A stretch of DNA of 64,000 nt from contig NZ_JAUSYN010000002.1 in assembly GCF_030816915.1 (NCBI RefSeq), positions 6,151,501 through 6,215,500 of the forward strand, read 5' to 3'. The position numbers were made by a program, and so were the translations under genes. Positions 1-8,970 of this stretch are shown piece by piece. Position 1 is the first letter of the stretch; every line of letters begins with the position of its first letter. The notes beneath the pieces were generated by a model. The model did no database searches and was not told where the DNA came from. It saw only the letters and a program-made list of their open reading frames with translations. This stretch comes from Streptomyces sp. B3I8. GTDB taxonomy: Bacteria > Actinomycetota > Actinomycetes > Streptomycetales > Streptomycetaceae.

Positions 1-785
1 CGGAGGAGGAGTTGGCGCTCCGTGGTGCGGGTGACGTCCGTGAAGGCGGAGGCGGCCGGCGACTGGCCGTCGGTGTCCTTCGCCGCGTGGAAGGCGCCGT
101 CGCGCCAGCGCAGGACGGCGCCGGTGAGGCCGTCGTAGTAGCCGCAGTCGGGGTCCTGGACGACCCAGCGGGTGGGCGGTCCGGTGAGCGCGGTGCTGGT
201 GGGCAGGGAGAGGCGGCAGTGGCGCGGGGTGACGATCTGCAGGGCGCGTTCGCTGGTGAGGGTGGCGCGCAGGGCGTCGGAGAGCCAGCCGGTCATGGCG
301 ATGACGGGGCGGTCCTGGAGGACCACGGCGACCTTGTCGGTGAGGACGTCGACGGCGGGCTGTGCGGCGGCGGGGGCGGGGACGGCGGTGATGCCGGAGG
401 TGTCGACGGGGTGGGCCGGGTCGTCGGCGCCGGGTGCGTCCGGTGGCCAGACGGTGCCGCCGAGCAGGGTCGCGAGGCGGGCGGCGAAGACCCCTGCGAG
501 ACGTTCCGCCCCGGGCACCGCGGTGGACGCGCGGGCCTCCGTCCACCACGTCGGCCCGGCGCCGGTTTGGGTGACGCCGAGCAGCCGTCGCGCCTCCGCC
601 GGCACGTGGAGCAGCAGCGGGGCCTCGATCGAGACCAGGGGGCGGTCTTGCGCGTCGCAGAGCTGGATGACGGCTCCTTCGGCGGCGGACCGGAGGTGGA
701 GGTCGGGACCGCCGGCGAGCAGACCGGCCAGGACGCTCCAGGCGTCCGGCATGCGGTCGGTCAGCGCGATCACGTCTTTGGTCAT
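1..785 (-). CDS. DUF6177 family protein, C-terminus cut by window edge
   Basis: The reading frame starts at ATG 785-783 and is open to base 1, so about 261 residues are present and the C-terminus lies outside. The product begins MTKDVIALTDRMPDAWSVL and contains RPLVSIEAPLLLHVP and, later, YYDGLTGAVLRW, which I recognise as the DUF6177 family. That family is found beside type VII (ESX-like) secretion genes in Streptomyces; its biochemical role is not established. A weak purine-rich site (GGGAC) lies about 8 bases before the ATG. The toxin genes on the same strand at 1.8-5.8 kb support a type VII context. The family call rests on pattern recognition. Confidence 0.8.
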   Translation of the reverse strand, partial: MTKDVIALTDRMPDAWSVLAGLLAGGPDLHLRSAAEGAVIQLCDAQDRPLVSIEAPLLLHVPAEARRLLGVTQTGAGPTWWTEARASTAVPGAERLAGVFAARLATLLGGTVWPPDAPGADDPAHPVDTSGITAVPAPAAAQPAVDVLTDKVAVVLQDRPVIAMTGWLSDALRATLTSERALQIVTPRHCRLSLPTSTALTGPPTRWVVQDPDCGYYDGLTGAVLRWRDGAFHAAKDTDGQSPAASAFTDVTRTTERQLLL

Positions 786-1104
786 GTGGTGTCCCGTGGC
801 CCCTGGTCCGTGTGCTGGTCCTGGTCGGTGGTCGGTTCTCCGGCACGTGTGTGCGGGCCCGGCGGCTTCGTGCGAGCCCGACGGTCCGGCGGCGGCGCAC
901 GATCGTGCCGGGGGCGCGCGACTGGGCGGGCACGTACAGACTCGTACCGAGCTTAGCCAGCGTCACCGACAGGCCCACGAGGCGGGGCAGGGCGCGAGCA
1001 CCGATTCGGAACCGTCCTTGCCTGGGCCACCGGCACCTCGGAGGGTGTCCTCTCGGGCCTGGAATCCGGCTGGCGCCGGCCCCGCTCCGGCGTAGGGTGA
1101 CTCG
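786..1104. other. Intergenic, divergent promoter region
   Basis: About 320 bases separate the divergent DUF6177 gene and the 1105 gene. Open frames crossing it lack Streptomyces codon bias and continue antisense through DUF6177. Promoters for both flanking genes should lie here; I see no clear operator or hairpin. Confidence 0.4.
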
Positions 1105-1599
1105 GTGGGCAACACGTTCAACGGTGGTGGCGACCGCTTGTACTTGAGCAACGGCGGTACCGCGGTGTTCGTGGACGTCCTGATACTGGCGGTCAGCGCC
1201 CTCGTGGAGGAGCCGTGGGACTACCGCTTCGCAGCCCTTCTCGCGTGGCAGGATCAGAACGTCATGGGCCGGGGAGCGGTCGGCTTCGATCTGGGAGACA
1301 TCGACTGGGGCGCTTCGCCCGAAGAACGGGCACGGAACAAGGACTTCGTCCTTCGCGTTACCGACCTGGCCCTGAACCGGCACCGGTGGGACGAGCTGGG
1401 CTACGACCCGCCCTACGCCGCGGACTATCTGCGCCGCTTCCGTGCCCTGGTGGACGCGCACACCCCGGAAGCCGGCGGGGGGCGGTGGCCGGGGGTTTTC
1501 CCCGGCCATGAGGAGGCAGCGAGGGCCTCGTGCGCACGTCACCGCGTCCTCAGTGCGCTGCCGCACTGGGAGGGATGCGTGTTCTGCACGGCAGGGTAG
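1105..1599 (+). CDS. Hypothetical protein, 164 aa
   Basis: The frame starts at GTG 1105, reads MGNTFNGGGDRLYLSNGGTA and ends at 1599, with strong third-position GC. The product is soluble, acidic and rich in aromatic residues (for example EEPWDYRFAALLAWQDQNV), with no membrane segment and no motif I recognise. Two cysteines sit near the C-terminus (CVFCTAG). The ribosome site is weak (TAGGG), so the start could be slightly different. It lies alone, pointing towards the oppositely oriented immunity gene. Position beside a polymorphic toxin makes an orphan immunity-type role possible, but nothing in the sequence proves it. Confidence 0.6.
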   Translation: MGNTFNGGGDRLYLSNGGTAVFVDVLILAVSALVEEPWDYRFAALLAWQDQNVMGRGAVGFDLGDIDWGASPEERARNKDFVLRVTDLALNRHRWDELGYDPPYAADYLRRFRALVDAHTPEAGGGRWPGVFPGHEEAARASCARHRVLSALPHWEGCVFCTAG

Positions 1600-1710
1600 C
1601 GGCGACACCACCGCGCAGGCGCTGGGTGCACCCGGCGAACTCGACTGGTTCCGCGCCTGCGTGGGCAGCTCCCACGTTTGCGCGAGAAAGGGGGAGCCGA
1701 CACCGGCCCG

Positions 1711-1773
1711 CCGCCGGTCGACCGGCGGAAGACGGGCGGTAAACACCGCCTGACTCCCGAAGCGGGAGATTTT
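1711..1773 (+). terminator. Hairpins between convergent genes
   Basis: Two hairpins follow the 1105-1599 gene. One is a perfect 18-bp palindrome CCGCCGGTCGACCGGCGG at 1711-1728. The other is CTCCCG-AAG-CGGGAG followed by ATTTT at 1754-1773, which has the form of a rho-independent terminator on the plus strand. They separate this gene from the convergent immunity gene ending at 1798. Confidence 0.5.
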
Positions 1774-1797
1774 CCGCCGTGAGCGTCGTCAGGGTTT

Positions 1798-2658
1798 CTA
1801 GGTCTCAAATTCGCCGATCCAGGCACGCTCAAGGAGGGCCCTGGGGAGGTATTCAGAGTCGATGTCGATCGGGAACCCAGCGTCGTAGGCAAGACAGGCG
1901 ATGGCGAGCGGACCGAGGGCGATGGCACCATTCAGGTCACGAGCCCGCTCTTCGGATGCGATCCAGTAGGCCTTGTGCAGTTCAAGAGCTTCCGCAAGTC
2001 CCGTGTTGAATCCTGCGTGGTCTTTGCGCAAGAAATAGGAGAAAAGATTGATGGGTTGGTAGAGGACGTTCTGAAGAAGGTCCCGTGGTGCAACGGTGGC
2101 AATCTGTGGATAGGATGCATCTATGGTTGACTGCAATTTTTCGAGGAGCCCCGGGCGTTCGAGCCAATATGATTGAAGGGTATCTATCCAACGATATACG
2201 TACTCGTCTCCGTGCGCACCAGATGCACGGAGCAACTCGATTGGAACGTTGCACATGGTGTTCATGCGCTTCTGGTCCCGGCAGACGATGACAAGCCAAA
2301 GGTTGGTCAGCCAGTTCCCTGCATTGGTGTAGAACTGCGGACCGGTTGCCGGGATGGACCGCATCGCATCCATGATTCTGCATTCGACGATGCCCTGAGT
2401 GGTCTGTGCTGCTACGAAAGCTGCTGTTCCCACCTGCATCGCGGAAACAGTAGCTTCCCAGGTCTCCAGCTTCGACGCATCGGCGTCGAGCACGGAGCGG
2501 GCCTGAACCAGCGTCAATGCCTCGTCCATTGCCAGCCCGAAACCGGCCGGTGACTGGCCAAGGCCGCTGAGGCTGTCCTCCAGGTCCTCGGCCAAGTCCT
2601 GCACGGCTGTTGCGTCCACTGCCTCTGGCCTGATGTGTCGCGTCACTCGCATTGTCAC
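1798..2658 (-). CDS. Imm49 family immunity protein
   Basis: This 286-aa, mostly helical protein matches the Imm49 family of polymorphic toxin systems as I know it. Landmark stretches are LETWEATVSAMQVGTAAFVA, GPQFYTNAGNWLTNLWLVIV, YVYRWIDTLQSYWLERPGLL, ELHKAYWIASEERARDLNG and ACLAYDAGFPIDIDSEYLP. Family members are thought to protect the producing cell by binding the toxin domain encoded just upstream. The start follows the toxin stop by 12 bases on the same strand, the usual toxin-then-immunity order. Base composition is clearly less GC-rich than neighbouring genes, matching the toxin tip and suggesting the two were acquired together. Confidence 0.85.
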   Translation of the reverse strand: MTMRVTRHIRPEAVDATAVQDLAEDLEDSLSGLGQSPAGFGLAMDEALTLVQARSVLDADASKLETWEATVSAMQVGTAAFVAAQTTQGIVECRIMDAMRSIPATGPQFYTNAGNWLTNLWLVIVCRDQKRMNTMCNVPIELLRASGAHGDEYVYRWIDTLQSYWLERPGLLEKLQSTIDASYPQIATVAPRDLLQNVLYQPINLFSYFLRKDHAGFNTGLAEALELHKAYWIASEERARDLNGAIALGPLAIACLAYDAGFPIDIDSEYLPRALLERAWIGEFET

Positions 2659-2670
2659 CCAGTGCTCCCG

Positions 2671-5385
2671 TCACTTGATGTCGAACGTCCACTTCACATA
2701 CCCAGCGTACTCGCCTGCGGCGGTTGACTTGGCCTTGATCAAAACGTATTCGACGTTCCCTTGTTTCAGTGATTTCCGTATCTCGCGATAGAGGCGCATC
2801 TCGTTGGCGTTGCCGGCTATCCCTCGCTCTCGCATTTTTCTCAATATGTCATTGAAATATTCATGTGACCCTTGACGTGCATCGAACCCGGTCGGTAGCT
2901 CTCTTTTGCCGAGGTCCAGTTTATGACTGCCCTTGGCTTCTATGACGAGGAAACTCTGTGAGCCATCCTCGTGCGTCCGGCTCCAGACTTGATCGAACTG
3001 ATCGTTCCCGTTCTTCGGTCCTGTAAGCTCTTCCTGTTGGTATCCCTTGTAGTGCTCCGGGACAACGTGGTGTCGGGCGACGGCCTCGCCAAAATCTTCA
3101 CTGTCTGCACTCATCTTCTCGTGGAATGGCGCGTGCTCGGCCTTCACCTCCTGGTAAGCCCGCAGGTTCTCAGGGGTGGGATCAGCTACGTACGTATCTT
3201 TCGCCGTCTTTACCGGGTCGTGCCAGGAGTTGTCTGTCTGGACTGATGCGTGCCTTCGATGAGCGGCATCCCTGATGGCGTCGAATCCGTTGTCGGAAGG
3301 TACAGTGTCCGAACCTTCTTCGACCCTCGAATTGGGAACATATTTCTCGGGGAATGGGGAAGGCTTGTCGGCGGCTGCAATCCAGTTTCCAGGATGGTTG
3401 GGATCCTTTTTGAGGTGTGGTGGAGGATATCCACTCTCATCCGTGATGAAGACACGATGTCTGCGGCCGTTATCTCGGTAATACTTCTCGAAATATCCCG
3501 GGTCATGGTTCGCACGGTAAACCTGCACATCTTTGATTTGGTGCGGTTCAAGATCCTCGTACCAGCCCTTCCCCTCCGGATGTGGACTGTCGCGGCGTTG
3601 TCCAGGGAATTGGTCGACTGATCCAGCCGCATCTGCTGGTACGTATCCAGAATGCCGGGTGTTGTAGCCGTCGCTGTTTCCGGCGGGGTCGTGATCACCG
3701 CCGTGGGCCGCGGTGTCGTGGCCACCGATTTCGTGGCCCCCGCCGTTCGGGCCGCCGTGAGTGGTGGGTGCCGTTGCTGTCCCCGTACCGCCGTGGCCCG
3801 TGTGCCCGGGTTGGTGGGAGGCGGCGGGAGTGCCGTGTCCGGCGTCGCCTCCTGAGTGGGCGGCGCCATGGGACGGCGCGGAGGGGGAGCCCGGCCCGCG
3901 TGCGTGGGCGGCGGCTTCGGCCGCGTTGCCGCCGCCGACGTGTGCCGGTACTGGCTGGTCCGCGTGGACCGGCGTGTGTGATGGCGAGGAGAGGTGCGGC
4001 GACGAGTTTCCGTCCCGGGCCAGGCGTTCCGTGGCCGAGGACTCGACGGGGATCGGGTTCTGGTGCGGCTTGCCCTCCGGGGTGAGCATGGTGCCGTCTT
4101 GGTGGAGGATGGAGCCGTCCGGGTAGCGCACGGAGTTGTCCGTGACGCCGGCGGGGGTGTGCGTGGGTGAGTCGGCGTGGTGGAGGAAGTCGTCGGCGGC
4201 GCCTGAGTGGAGGTCTCTGAGGCCCGCCATCATGTCGCCGGCCTTGAGCTTGGCTAAGCCCGCGCCTTTGGCGATGTAGGTCATGGGGTCGGCGAGGCGG
4301 CCGCCCTTGCCGAGGGCGTTGGCGATTCTGGCGGTGCGGCTTGCCGCGGTGGCCGCCTTGCCCGCCTCTCCCATTTCGCCGGCCTTGGCGCCCAGGGAGC
4401 CGGCCTTGCCGAGTTTGAGGAAGGAGCCGGCGCCGAGGGTGAGGACGTTGAAGGCGACGGTGCCGCCCGCGCGGGCGGGGTTGGTTCCCCATTCGTCGTA
4501 GGCGATGAGGGACTTGCCGAAGTCGCGCAGGGCTTTCTTCTGGCGGTCGGTGTCGCTGTGGTCGGCCGGGCCGAACATCTTGTCCATGGCCCAGTCGTAG
4601 GGCGTCATGAGGTAGGCGCTGACGCCGCCGAAGACGTCTCCGATGCCTTTCCAGGTCTTGGTGAAGGTGTCCCAGTCGAAGACGTTGACCATGTGGCCGA
4701 GGCCTTTGAGGGTGCCCCAGACGCCGTCGACGAAGAAGCCCTTGAGGGCGCCGCCCACGTTGTCCTTCGTCCAGTGCCAGGCGGCGGCCAGGCCGGTGTA
4801 CTCGCGTTCGTCGACCGTGCCCCAGGGGGTGTCGTCGGCCTTGGCCGCGTCGTCGGCGTCGAAGCCGTACATGCCCTTCTTGTGCGTGCCGTCGTCGGCG
4901 ATCCATCGCGTACCCCCGACCTGGCCGTCGATCTTCGTCGCGGTCGAGCGTTCGAGTTCCTGGAACTGCCCCCAGATGCGGCCGATCTCGTGGACCAGGT
5001 GCGCGTTCTTGTCGATGCTGTCCTGGTCCTGGCGCCAGTCGTCGTCGCCCTCGACGGATTTCCTAAAGGCCGCAGCCTCGTTCCGCAGCTGATCCATCTG
5101 CTGGACGAGGGGCCGGGCATCCTTGGCGAAGGTCGACAGGGCGCCGCTGACGGTCTCCAGTTTCGTGGCGAAGGCATCGGCCTTGTCCCGGACGGGGAGG
5201 GTGGTGGCGAAGAGCTGGTCGGCCTCCGGTGCGGTGTAGCAGGAGGTCAGGCCCTGGAAGTCCTTGTGGACGTCCGCGCCGGTGCCGCGGATGTCGGACG
5301 CGGCCTTCTTCAGGCTGCCGGCGTCCTTCTCCAACTGGTCGAGGTCACCGCTGAATTCGGGTATCTCGCTGAGATCACCGATCAC
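2671..5385 (-). CDS. Polymorphic toxin, WXG-like N-terminus, nuclease-like C-terminus
   Basis: The 904-aa protein has the layout of a type VII secreted polymorphic toxin. Residues 1-165 form an alpha-helical bundle resembling ESX/LXG substrates. About 200-400 is a glycine/alanine-rich pretoxin region with weakly hydrophobic stretches. About 420-620 is a spacer rich in His, Gly and Pro. The last 250 residues are the toxin. Near residue 815 the stretch FLVIEAKGS, preceded by DQFDQVW and followed by RQGSHEYF, fits a PD-(D/E)XK nuclease core, so DNA or RNA cleavage is the likely action; this is inference. The GTG start overlaps the DUF6507 stop (GTGA), implying translational coupling. GC falls sharply in the last 1 kb. 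Confidence 0.8.
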   Translation of the reverse strand: MIGDLSEIPEFSGDLDQLEKDAGSLKKAASDIRGTGADVHKDFQGLTSCYTAPEADQLFATTLPVRDKADAFATKLETVSGALSTFAKDARPLVQQMDQLRNEAAAFRKSVEGDDDWRQDQDSIDKNAHLVHEIGRIWGQFQELERSTATKIDGQVGGTRWIADDGTHKKGMYGFDADDAAKADDTPWGTVDEREYTGLAAAWHWTKDNVGGALKGFFVDGVWGTLKGLGHMVNVFDWDTFTKTWKGIGDVFGGVSAYLMTPYDWAMDKMFGPADHSDTDRQKKALRDFGKSLIAYDEWGTNPARAGGTVAFNVLTLGAGSFLKLGKAGSLGAKAGEMGEAGKAATAASRTARIANALGKGGRLADPMTYIAKGAGLAKLKAGDMMAGLRDLHSGAADDFLHHADSPTHTPAGVTDNSVRYPDGSILHQDGTMLTPEGKPHQNPIPVESSATERLARDGNSSPHLSSPSHTPVHADQPVPAHVGGGNAAEAAAHARGPGSPSAPSHGAAHSGGDAGHGTPAASHQPGHTGHGGTGTATAPTTHGGPNGGGHEIGGHDTAAHGGDHDPAGNSDGYNTRHSGYVPADAAGSVDQFPGQRRDSPHPEGKGWYEDLEPHQIKDVQVYRANHDPGYFEKYYRDNGRRHRVFITDESGYPPPHLKKDPNHPGNWIAAADKPSPFPEKYVPNSRVEEGSDTVPSDNGFDAIRDAAHRRHASVQTDNSWHDPVKTAKDTYVADPTPENLRAYQEVKAEHAPFHEKMSADSEDFGEAVARHHVVPEHYKGYQQEELTGPKNGNDQFDQVWSRTHEDGSQSFLVIEAKGSHKLDLGKRELPTGFDARQGSHEYFNDILRKMRERGIAGNANEMRLYREIRKSLKQGNVEYVLIKAKSTAAGEYAGYVKWTFDIK

Positions 5386-5780
5386 TTGCCCTTGCCCCCG
5401 TCCCCAGCCCCGTCCGTCTTGAGGGGAGGGAGTTTCGGGTCGGGGAGGGCGTCGTGCTGGGCGTCGGCCGCCATCTCCAGGTCACCGTGGACGTACTCCT
5501 CGGTGGCCTTCGCCGCCCCGCCGATCGACGCGGCCGCGCGGGCGGGGAGGTAGCGCAGGTCGTCGAACGTCTTCTGCGCGAACTCCTGCAGCGCGGCGGC
5601 GACCGGCCCCGGCGTACCGCTCCTGGGCCGCACGCCCGGCGCCATCGTCCCCGCCGCCTTGGCGGCGCTCTCCAAGCCGGTGCTGTACGCGGTGAACCCG
5701 CCCTCGAACTTCCCCGCCGTCTCCTCGGTCTTGCCCAGGACATGGCGGACGGTACCGACATGGATATCCCACTTGGACAC
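5382..5780 (-). CDS. DUF6507 family protein, toxin-associated
   Basis: The 132-aa protein starts VSKWDIHVGTVRHVLGKTEE and contains KATEEYVHGDLEMAADAQ, features of the DUF6507 family found upstream of Streptomyces type VII toxins. I chose GTG 5780 because a strong purine run (AGCGGGGGGT) precedes it and family members begin at this WDI motif; an upstream in-frame extension to 5879 is possible. It is helical, without signal peptide or membrane segment, and is probably a WXG100-like partner or chaperone that pairs with the toxin N-terminus. Its stop overlaps the toxin start by 4 bases. Confidence 0.75.
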   Translation of the reverse strand: MSKWDIHVGTVRHVLGKTEETAGKFEGGFTAYSTGLESAAKAAGTMAPGVRPRSGTPGPVAAALQEFAQKTFDDLRYLPARAAASIGGAAKATEEYVHGDLEMAADAQHDALPDPKLPPLKTDGAGDGGKGK

Positions 5781-6011
5781 GGATGACCCCCCGCTACGTG
5801 TTCCGTCGTTCCGTCGACTGCGCACTTCGCTTCCGAACTGCTCGAACATGTCTACCAAACGCCCACCGGCGAGCACCAAGTGGTCATCCGGCCGATGACG
5901 ACCCTGTTACAGGACCGCGCGACTCGTTGCCCCTGCGAAGTGATGCTGAGGGGAAGGTCTTCGGGTGTATGCCGTGTTCGCCGTCGCCGTGCTCAACCGC
6001 CGAGGTGTCGC

Positions 6012-6712
6012 TCAGCTCCAGCCCGTGAGGTCGCCCACGAAGTCGTCGTACGAGCAGTTGCTGCCGCGAGGCGCGGGGATCAGCCGACGGGTGAGCGCCT
6101 CGTGGGCCACGGCCGGGCCGTCGCTCTCCCGGAACAGCTGCAGGCCGAGCCCGCGCTTGAGTCCCTCCTTGACGTCCCTGATGCGCCCGGTGTCCTTGCC
6201 CAGGAGCTCTGCGGGCACCTTCCAGATGATCGACGCACCGTCGTCGTCGCGGTCGCGCACCACGAACTCCTTCGGTCGCAGTCGGTCGACGAGCGCGGGG
6301 GAGTGGGTGGCCACGATCAACTGCGTCCGCTCGGCGGCTTCGCGCAGCCGCTGCACGACGAGTTCCAGGGCTTGCGGGTGCAGCCCGTGGTCGATCTCCT
6401 CGATACAGGTGAACACCAGCGGGTTCGGGTCGTACAACAGGGCGAGCAGGCCCAGCAGGCGGACTGTGCCTTACGAGGCGTCGGTGAGCGGGGGCAGCCG
6501 GGGCAGGCCACCTCGTCGAACCCGCCGCGCGAGTCCAGCGCCGGCTGGAGGTCGGTACGGATGATGTCGGCGAGGAGGCCGAACACCTTCAACACGTTCG
6601 ACTTTCCCGCGCCGTTCGGGCCCACCAGCAGGGTGAGGGGACCGAGCGGCACGGTCGCGTCCCGCAGGCTGCGGAAGTTCTCGACATGGAGTTCCAGTAG
6701 ACGGCCGGGCCT
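6012..6712 (-). pseudogene. Collapsed ATPase/TOPRIM-partner fusion remnant
   Basis: Read on the minus strand, this begins GRLLELHVENFRSLRD and keeps the P-loop LVGPNGAGKSNVLKVF, matching the start of the intact ATPase at 54122-55363. After GGFDEVA it jumps, out of frame, to the DAS-GTVRLLGLLALLYDPN region; the intact YGT codon has become a stop. CIEEIDHGLHPQAL and ATHSPALVDRL follow. After DRDDDGASII the ATPase tail is lost and the frame runs into WKVPAELLGKDTGR and FRESDGPAVAHEAL, the last 80 residues of the TOPRIM-like partner at 53472-54125. The start codon, about 220 ATPase residues and the partner N-terminus are gone. A 141-codon open stretch (6437-6012) remains, but I regard the locus as dead. 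Confidence 0.85.
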
Positions 6713-7187
6713 GGGGCAACCTATCGGGTCGACGCACAGTACGGCGGAAACGCCGGCGCGGACGGCGGCGGGGTGAAACGCGTGCTCCTCCGCGAGCGCT
6801 GCTCGCGGGCGCTTCGGTGGGCGGGCATCGCGCCTTCTCCGTCGTGTCGTACGGCCGTGGGCGGACGGTGATCGACCGTTCGTGGACGATCGTGGCTCAG
6901 CGTATCCGCCACGGCTGACATCGGCTCATCGATCCGCCACAGTCGCCTCCACGGGGCGCCGACCTGCCGTGAGTGACGCCCGGACGGTCCTGCCCGGGCC
7001 GACACGGCGCCCGGTGACTCCCCTTTCGTCGGCCGACGCCGTCACGAGGAGGAGTGTCGTGCGCATGGGGGCAGCGGCGCGGCCGCGTCGGGCGTGCCAC
7101 CAGGAGCGACGCTCGTACGGCCGTGCGCTGTACACGACGCCGGGCCACGGCGGAGGAGTGGCGTGCGCGCGGTGCCGCACGACGGCG
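6713..7187. other. Intergenic, no supported gene
   Basis: About 475 bases with several overlapping GC-rich frames in both directions. None has convincing codon bias, a ribosome site or a recognisable product. It may be degenerate sequence between two pseudogenes. Confidence 0.4.
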
Positions 7188-7297
7188 TCAGTCCCGGAGG
7201 CACCGCTCCCGGATCTCCCCGAGGATCGCCTTCTCACGGGAGTTGACGTCACCGTTCACGGTGGCCACCCGCTCCGCCGCGTCGACGACTCGTCAGA
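7188..7297 (-). pseudogene. Short remnant resembling a TerB-like C-terminus
   Basis: A 34-codon stretch on the minus strand, bounded by a stop at each end, reads VVDAAERVATVNGDVNSREK then AILGEIRERCLRD. The pattern A..V...DG.V..REKAIL..IRE resembles the C-terminal helix pair of TerB/tellurite-resistance-type domains. There is no start and no further match upstream, so this is at best a gene fragment. Confidence 0.3.
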
Positions 7298-7382
7298 GAC
7301 ACTCGGTACACCTTCCGCCCGTGCGGGCCAGTGCAAGACTTCGGACCAGCGGTGAAGGGTCGCAACACCCCGATGGAGGGCG

Positions 7383-8470
7383 TCAGTCGGCTTCGAGAGG
7401 TTGCCCGGCCGCGTCGTACACCTTCCCGGTCACGGCGTTCACGCGGTACATCTCAACCGCTGCCTGTTCCTGCGAATCATCGCTCTTTCCGTCACCGGAC
7501 CACGTCACGTTCACGAGCCAGTTCGGCTGCCAGTGACCGTCTTGCTCGACAGCTTTTACAGTGACTGCGGGGGTGTGGAATTCTGCGCCAGCGTTTCCGT
7601 TGGCCTGGAGGAGTGCCGCCACCGCCTTGGTTGCTGCCACTTCGGCCTTCTCGGCATCAACCTTGGCTTCGGGAAGCTTCACCCGGGTCGGACCAAGAGT
7701 GACGTCAATCTGAGACACACGGCCGGCCCTGTCCACCTGGAGGTCCAGCATCCTGGGCATCAGAACGTCGTTGTGAGTCCATCTCCAGTCCGTCACCCAG
7801 CCGAGTTCGGCCTTGGTGACCACCGGGGATGTTTCACTCACGTTCGCACCCATCGCCCACGGATACTGTCGTTGGGCGTACGACTTCGCGATTCGAGAGG
7901 CTGCCGCATCGCTGGCGTGAGCTTTCGCGCCCTCCACCGGGTACCCCGTTACAGTGGTGCGGTCGCTGTTCTCCAACTGTACGTTCAGGTGCTTCTTGTC
8001 CGGCCAGGAAAGGCTGCCGGTACCGAAGTCTTCCGAGTGCCCCTCTTCACGGCTGTGCAGATTGAAAATGATGTTGGTGCATGGTGAGTCCCCACATGGC
8101 TGCTCGCACAGTCGGCCGATACTGTAATGGTCACCGAACGCCTCCTTGACCGCGGCCTCAACGGCCCGCTTCCGGCCGGAACTTGCGTCGGCGAGGCTGC
8201 TGCCGTCCACGTTCGTGAAGGCGAGCATCGGACGCGCCACTCCCGAGCCCAGGAGGAGCAGTGCCGCGAAAGTGATCAGGGCGCCCTTGGTGCCCGCCTG
8301 CCAGGCGAGCGAGTGGCGGATTGTGAGCACGACCGCGGCAACGCTGAGCCCGATCAACCCGCCGATGATGTTCATTTCGGCGTCCGAACTGTCACATACG
8401 CGCCCCAGGCCGTCGACGGTGGCCTGGGCGAACTCGATCGCCAGGGGCAGTGCGACGACACCTCCTAAGG
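7383..8470 (-). pseudogene. VanZ-family membrane protein, 5' end removed by IS
   Basis: The frame stays open without a start up to the inverted repeat of the mobile element at 8471. Just before it the translation is LPLAIEFAQATVDGLGRV then CDSSDAEMNIIGGLIG, the conserved last part of a VanZ domain (E..Q...GR..D..D...N..G..iG). Two membrane helices follow (roughly GLIGLSVAAVVLTI and ALITFAALLLLGSGVA), then about 270 residues of extracytoplasmic sequence with PepSY-like features ending DAAGQPLEAD. The VanZ N-terminus is missing: flanking DNA beyond the element at 13422 does not continue it. A shorter product could start at ATG 8375 (330 aa), but the original protein is truncated. Confidence 0.65.
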
Positions 8471-8494
8471 GTTGTCCCGTAAACGATTTCGGTC

Positions 8495-8875
8495 TCAGGG
8501 CCGTCGGGGGTAGTCAGGGTGATCGCCGTAAGGTGACGCGAGGTCGAGCAGGTCATCGCATGGCCAGGTCTCACCGTCGTACTGGCAGTCATCGCGGTTG
8601 TCCCACGGTAGTTCGGGGTCGCCCGTGGCAGGACTGAGTGCATGGCGGGCGAGCACGCGTCGCTTGGCTTCAACCTCCCGCAGGACGCGAGCCGGGTCGT
8701 GAAGCGCGACGTGCAGGGCGATCGTGGGATGGAAGCCGGAGAGTTCTACTTGGCAGAAGTCGACGCTGTGCCCGTGAGCGGTCCACTCCCCGCAGCCGTC
8801 ACCGTCGCAGCGTCGGGCCAGATCGGCCTCCTCGTCCAGCCGCGCGTGGAGGAACGTCACAAGGTCTTGGCTCAT
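8495..8875 (-). CDS. DUF6221 family protein inside the IS
   Basis: The 126-aa product begins MSQDLVTFLHARLDEEADLA and contains HVALHDPARVLREVEAKRRV and a C-terminal SPYGDHPDYPRRP, the conserved pattern of DUF6221, a family common in actinomycetes and their mobile DNA. Four cysteines (CDGDGC and DDCQYDGETWPC) may form a metal site; function is unknown. The gene lies just inside the left inverted repeat of the outer element and reads towards it, opposite to the transposase, so it appears to be a passenger. Confidence 0.75.
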   Translation of the reverse strand: MSQDLVTFLHARLDEEADLARRCDGDGCGEWTAHGHSVDFCQVELSGFHPTIALHVALHDPARVLREVEAKRRVLARHALSPATGDPELPWDNRDDCQYDGETWPCDDLLDLASPYGDHPDYPRRP

Positions 8876-8970
8876 GGGGTCATCCTGGACGACGCGCCAG
8901 GCCCGGTCGCCTGATTTCCGTACCGTGGGCAGGACCCGGCTGGCCGGTGCACAACTGGGATGATCTTGCT

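Noticed and set aside
6882..7355. Plus-strand 157-codon gene
   Set aside because: Arginine-rich, no ribosome site, no recognisable domain; it overlaps the TerB-like fragment on the other strand.
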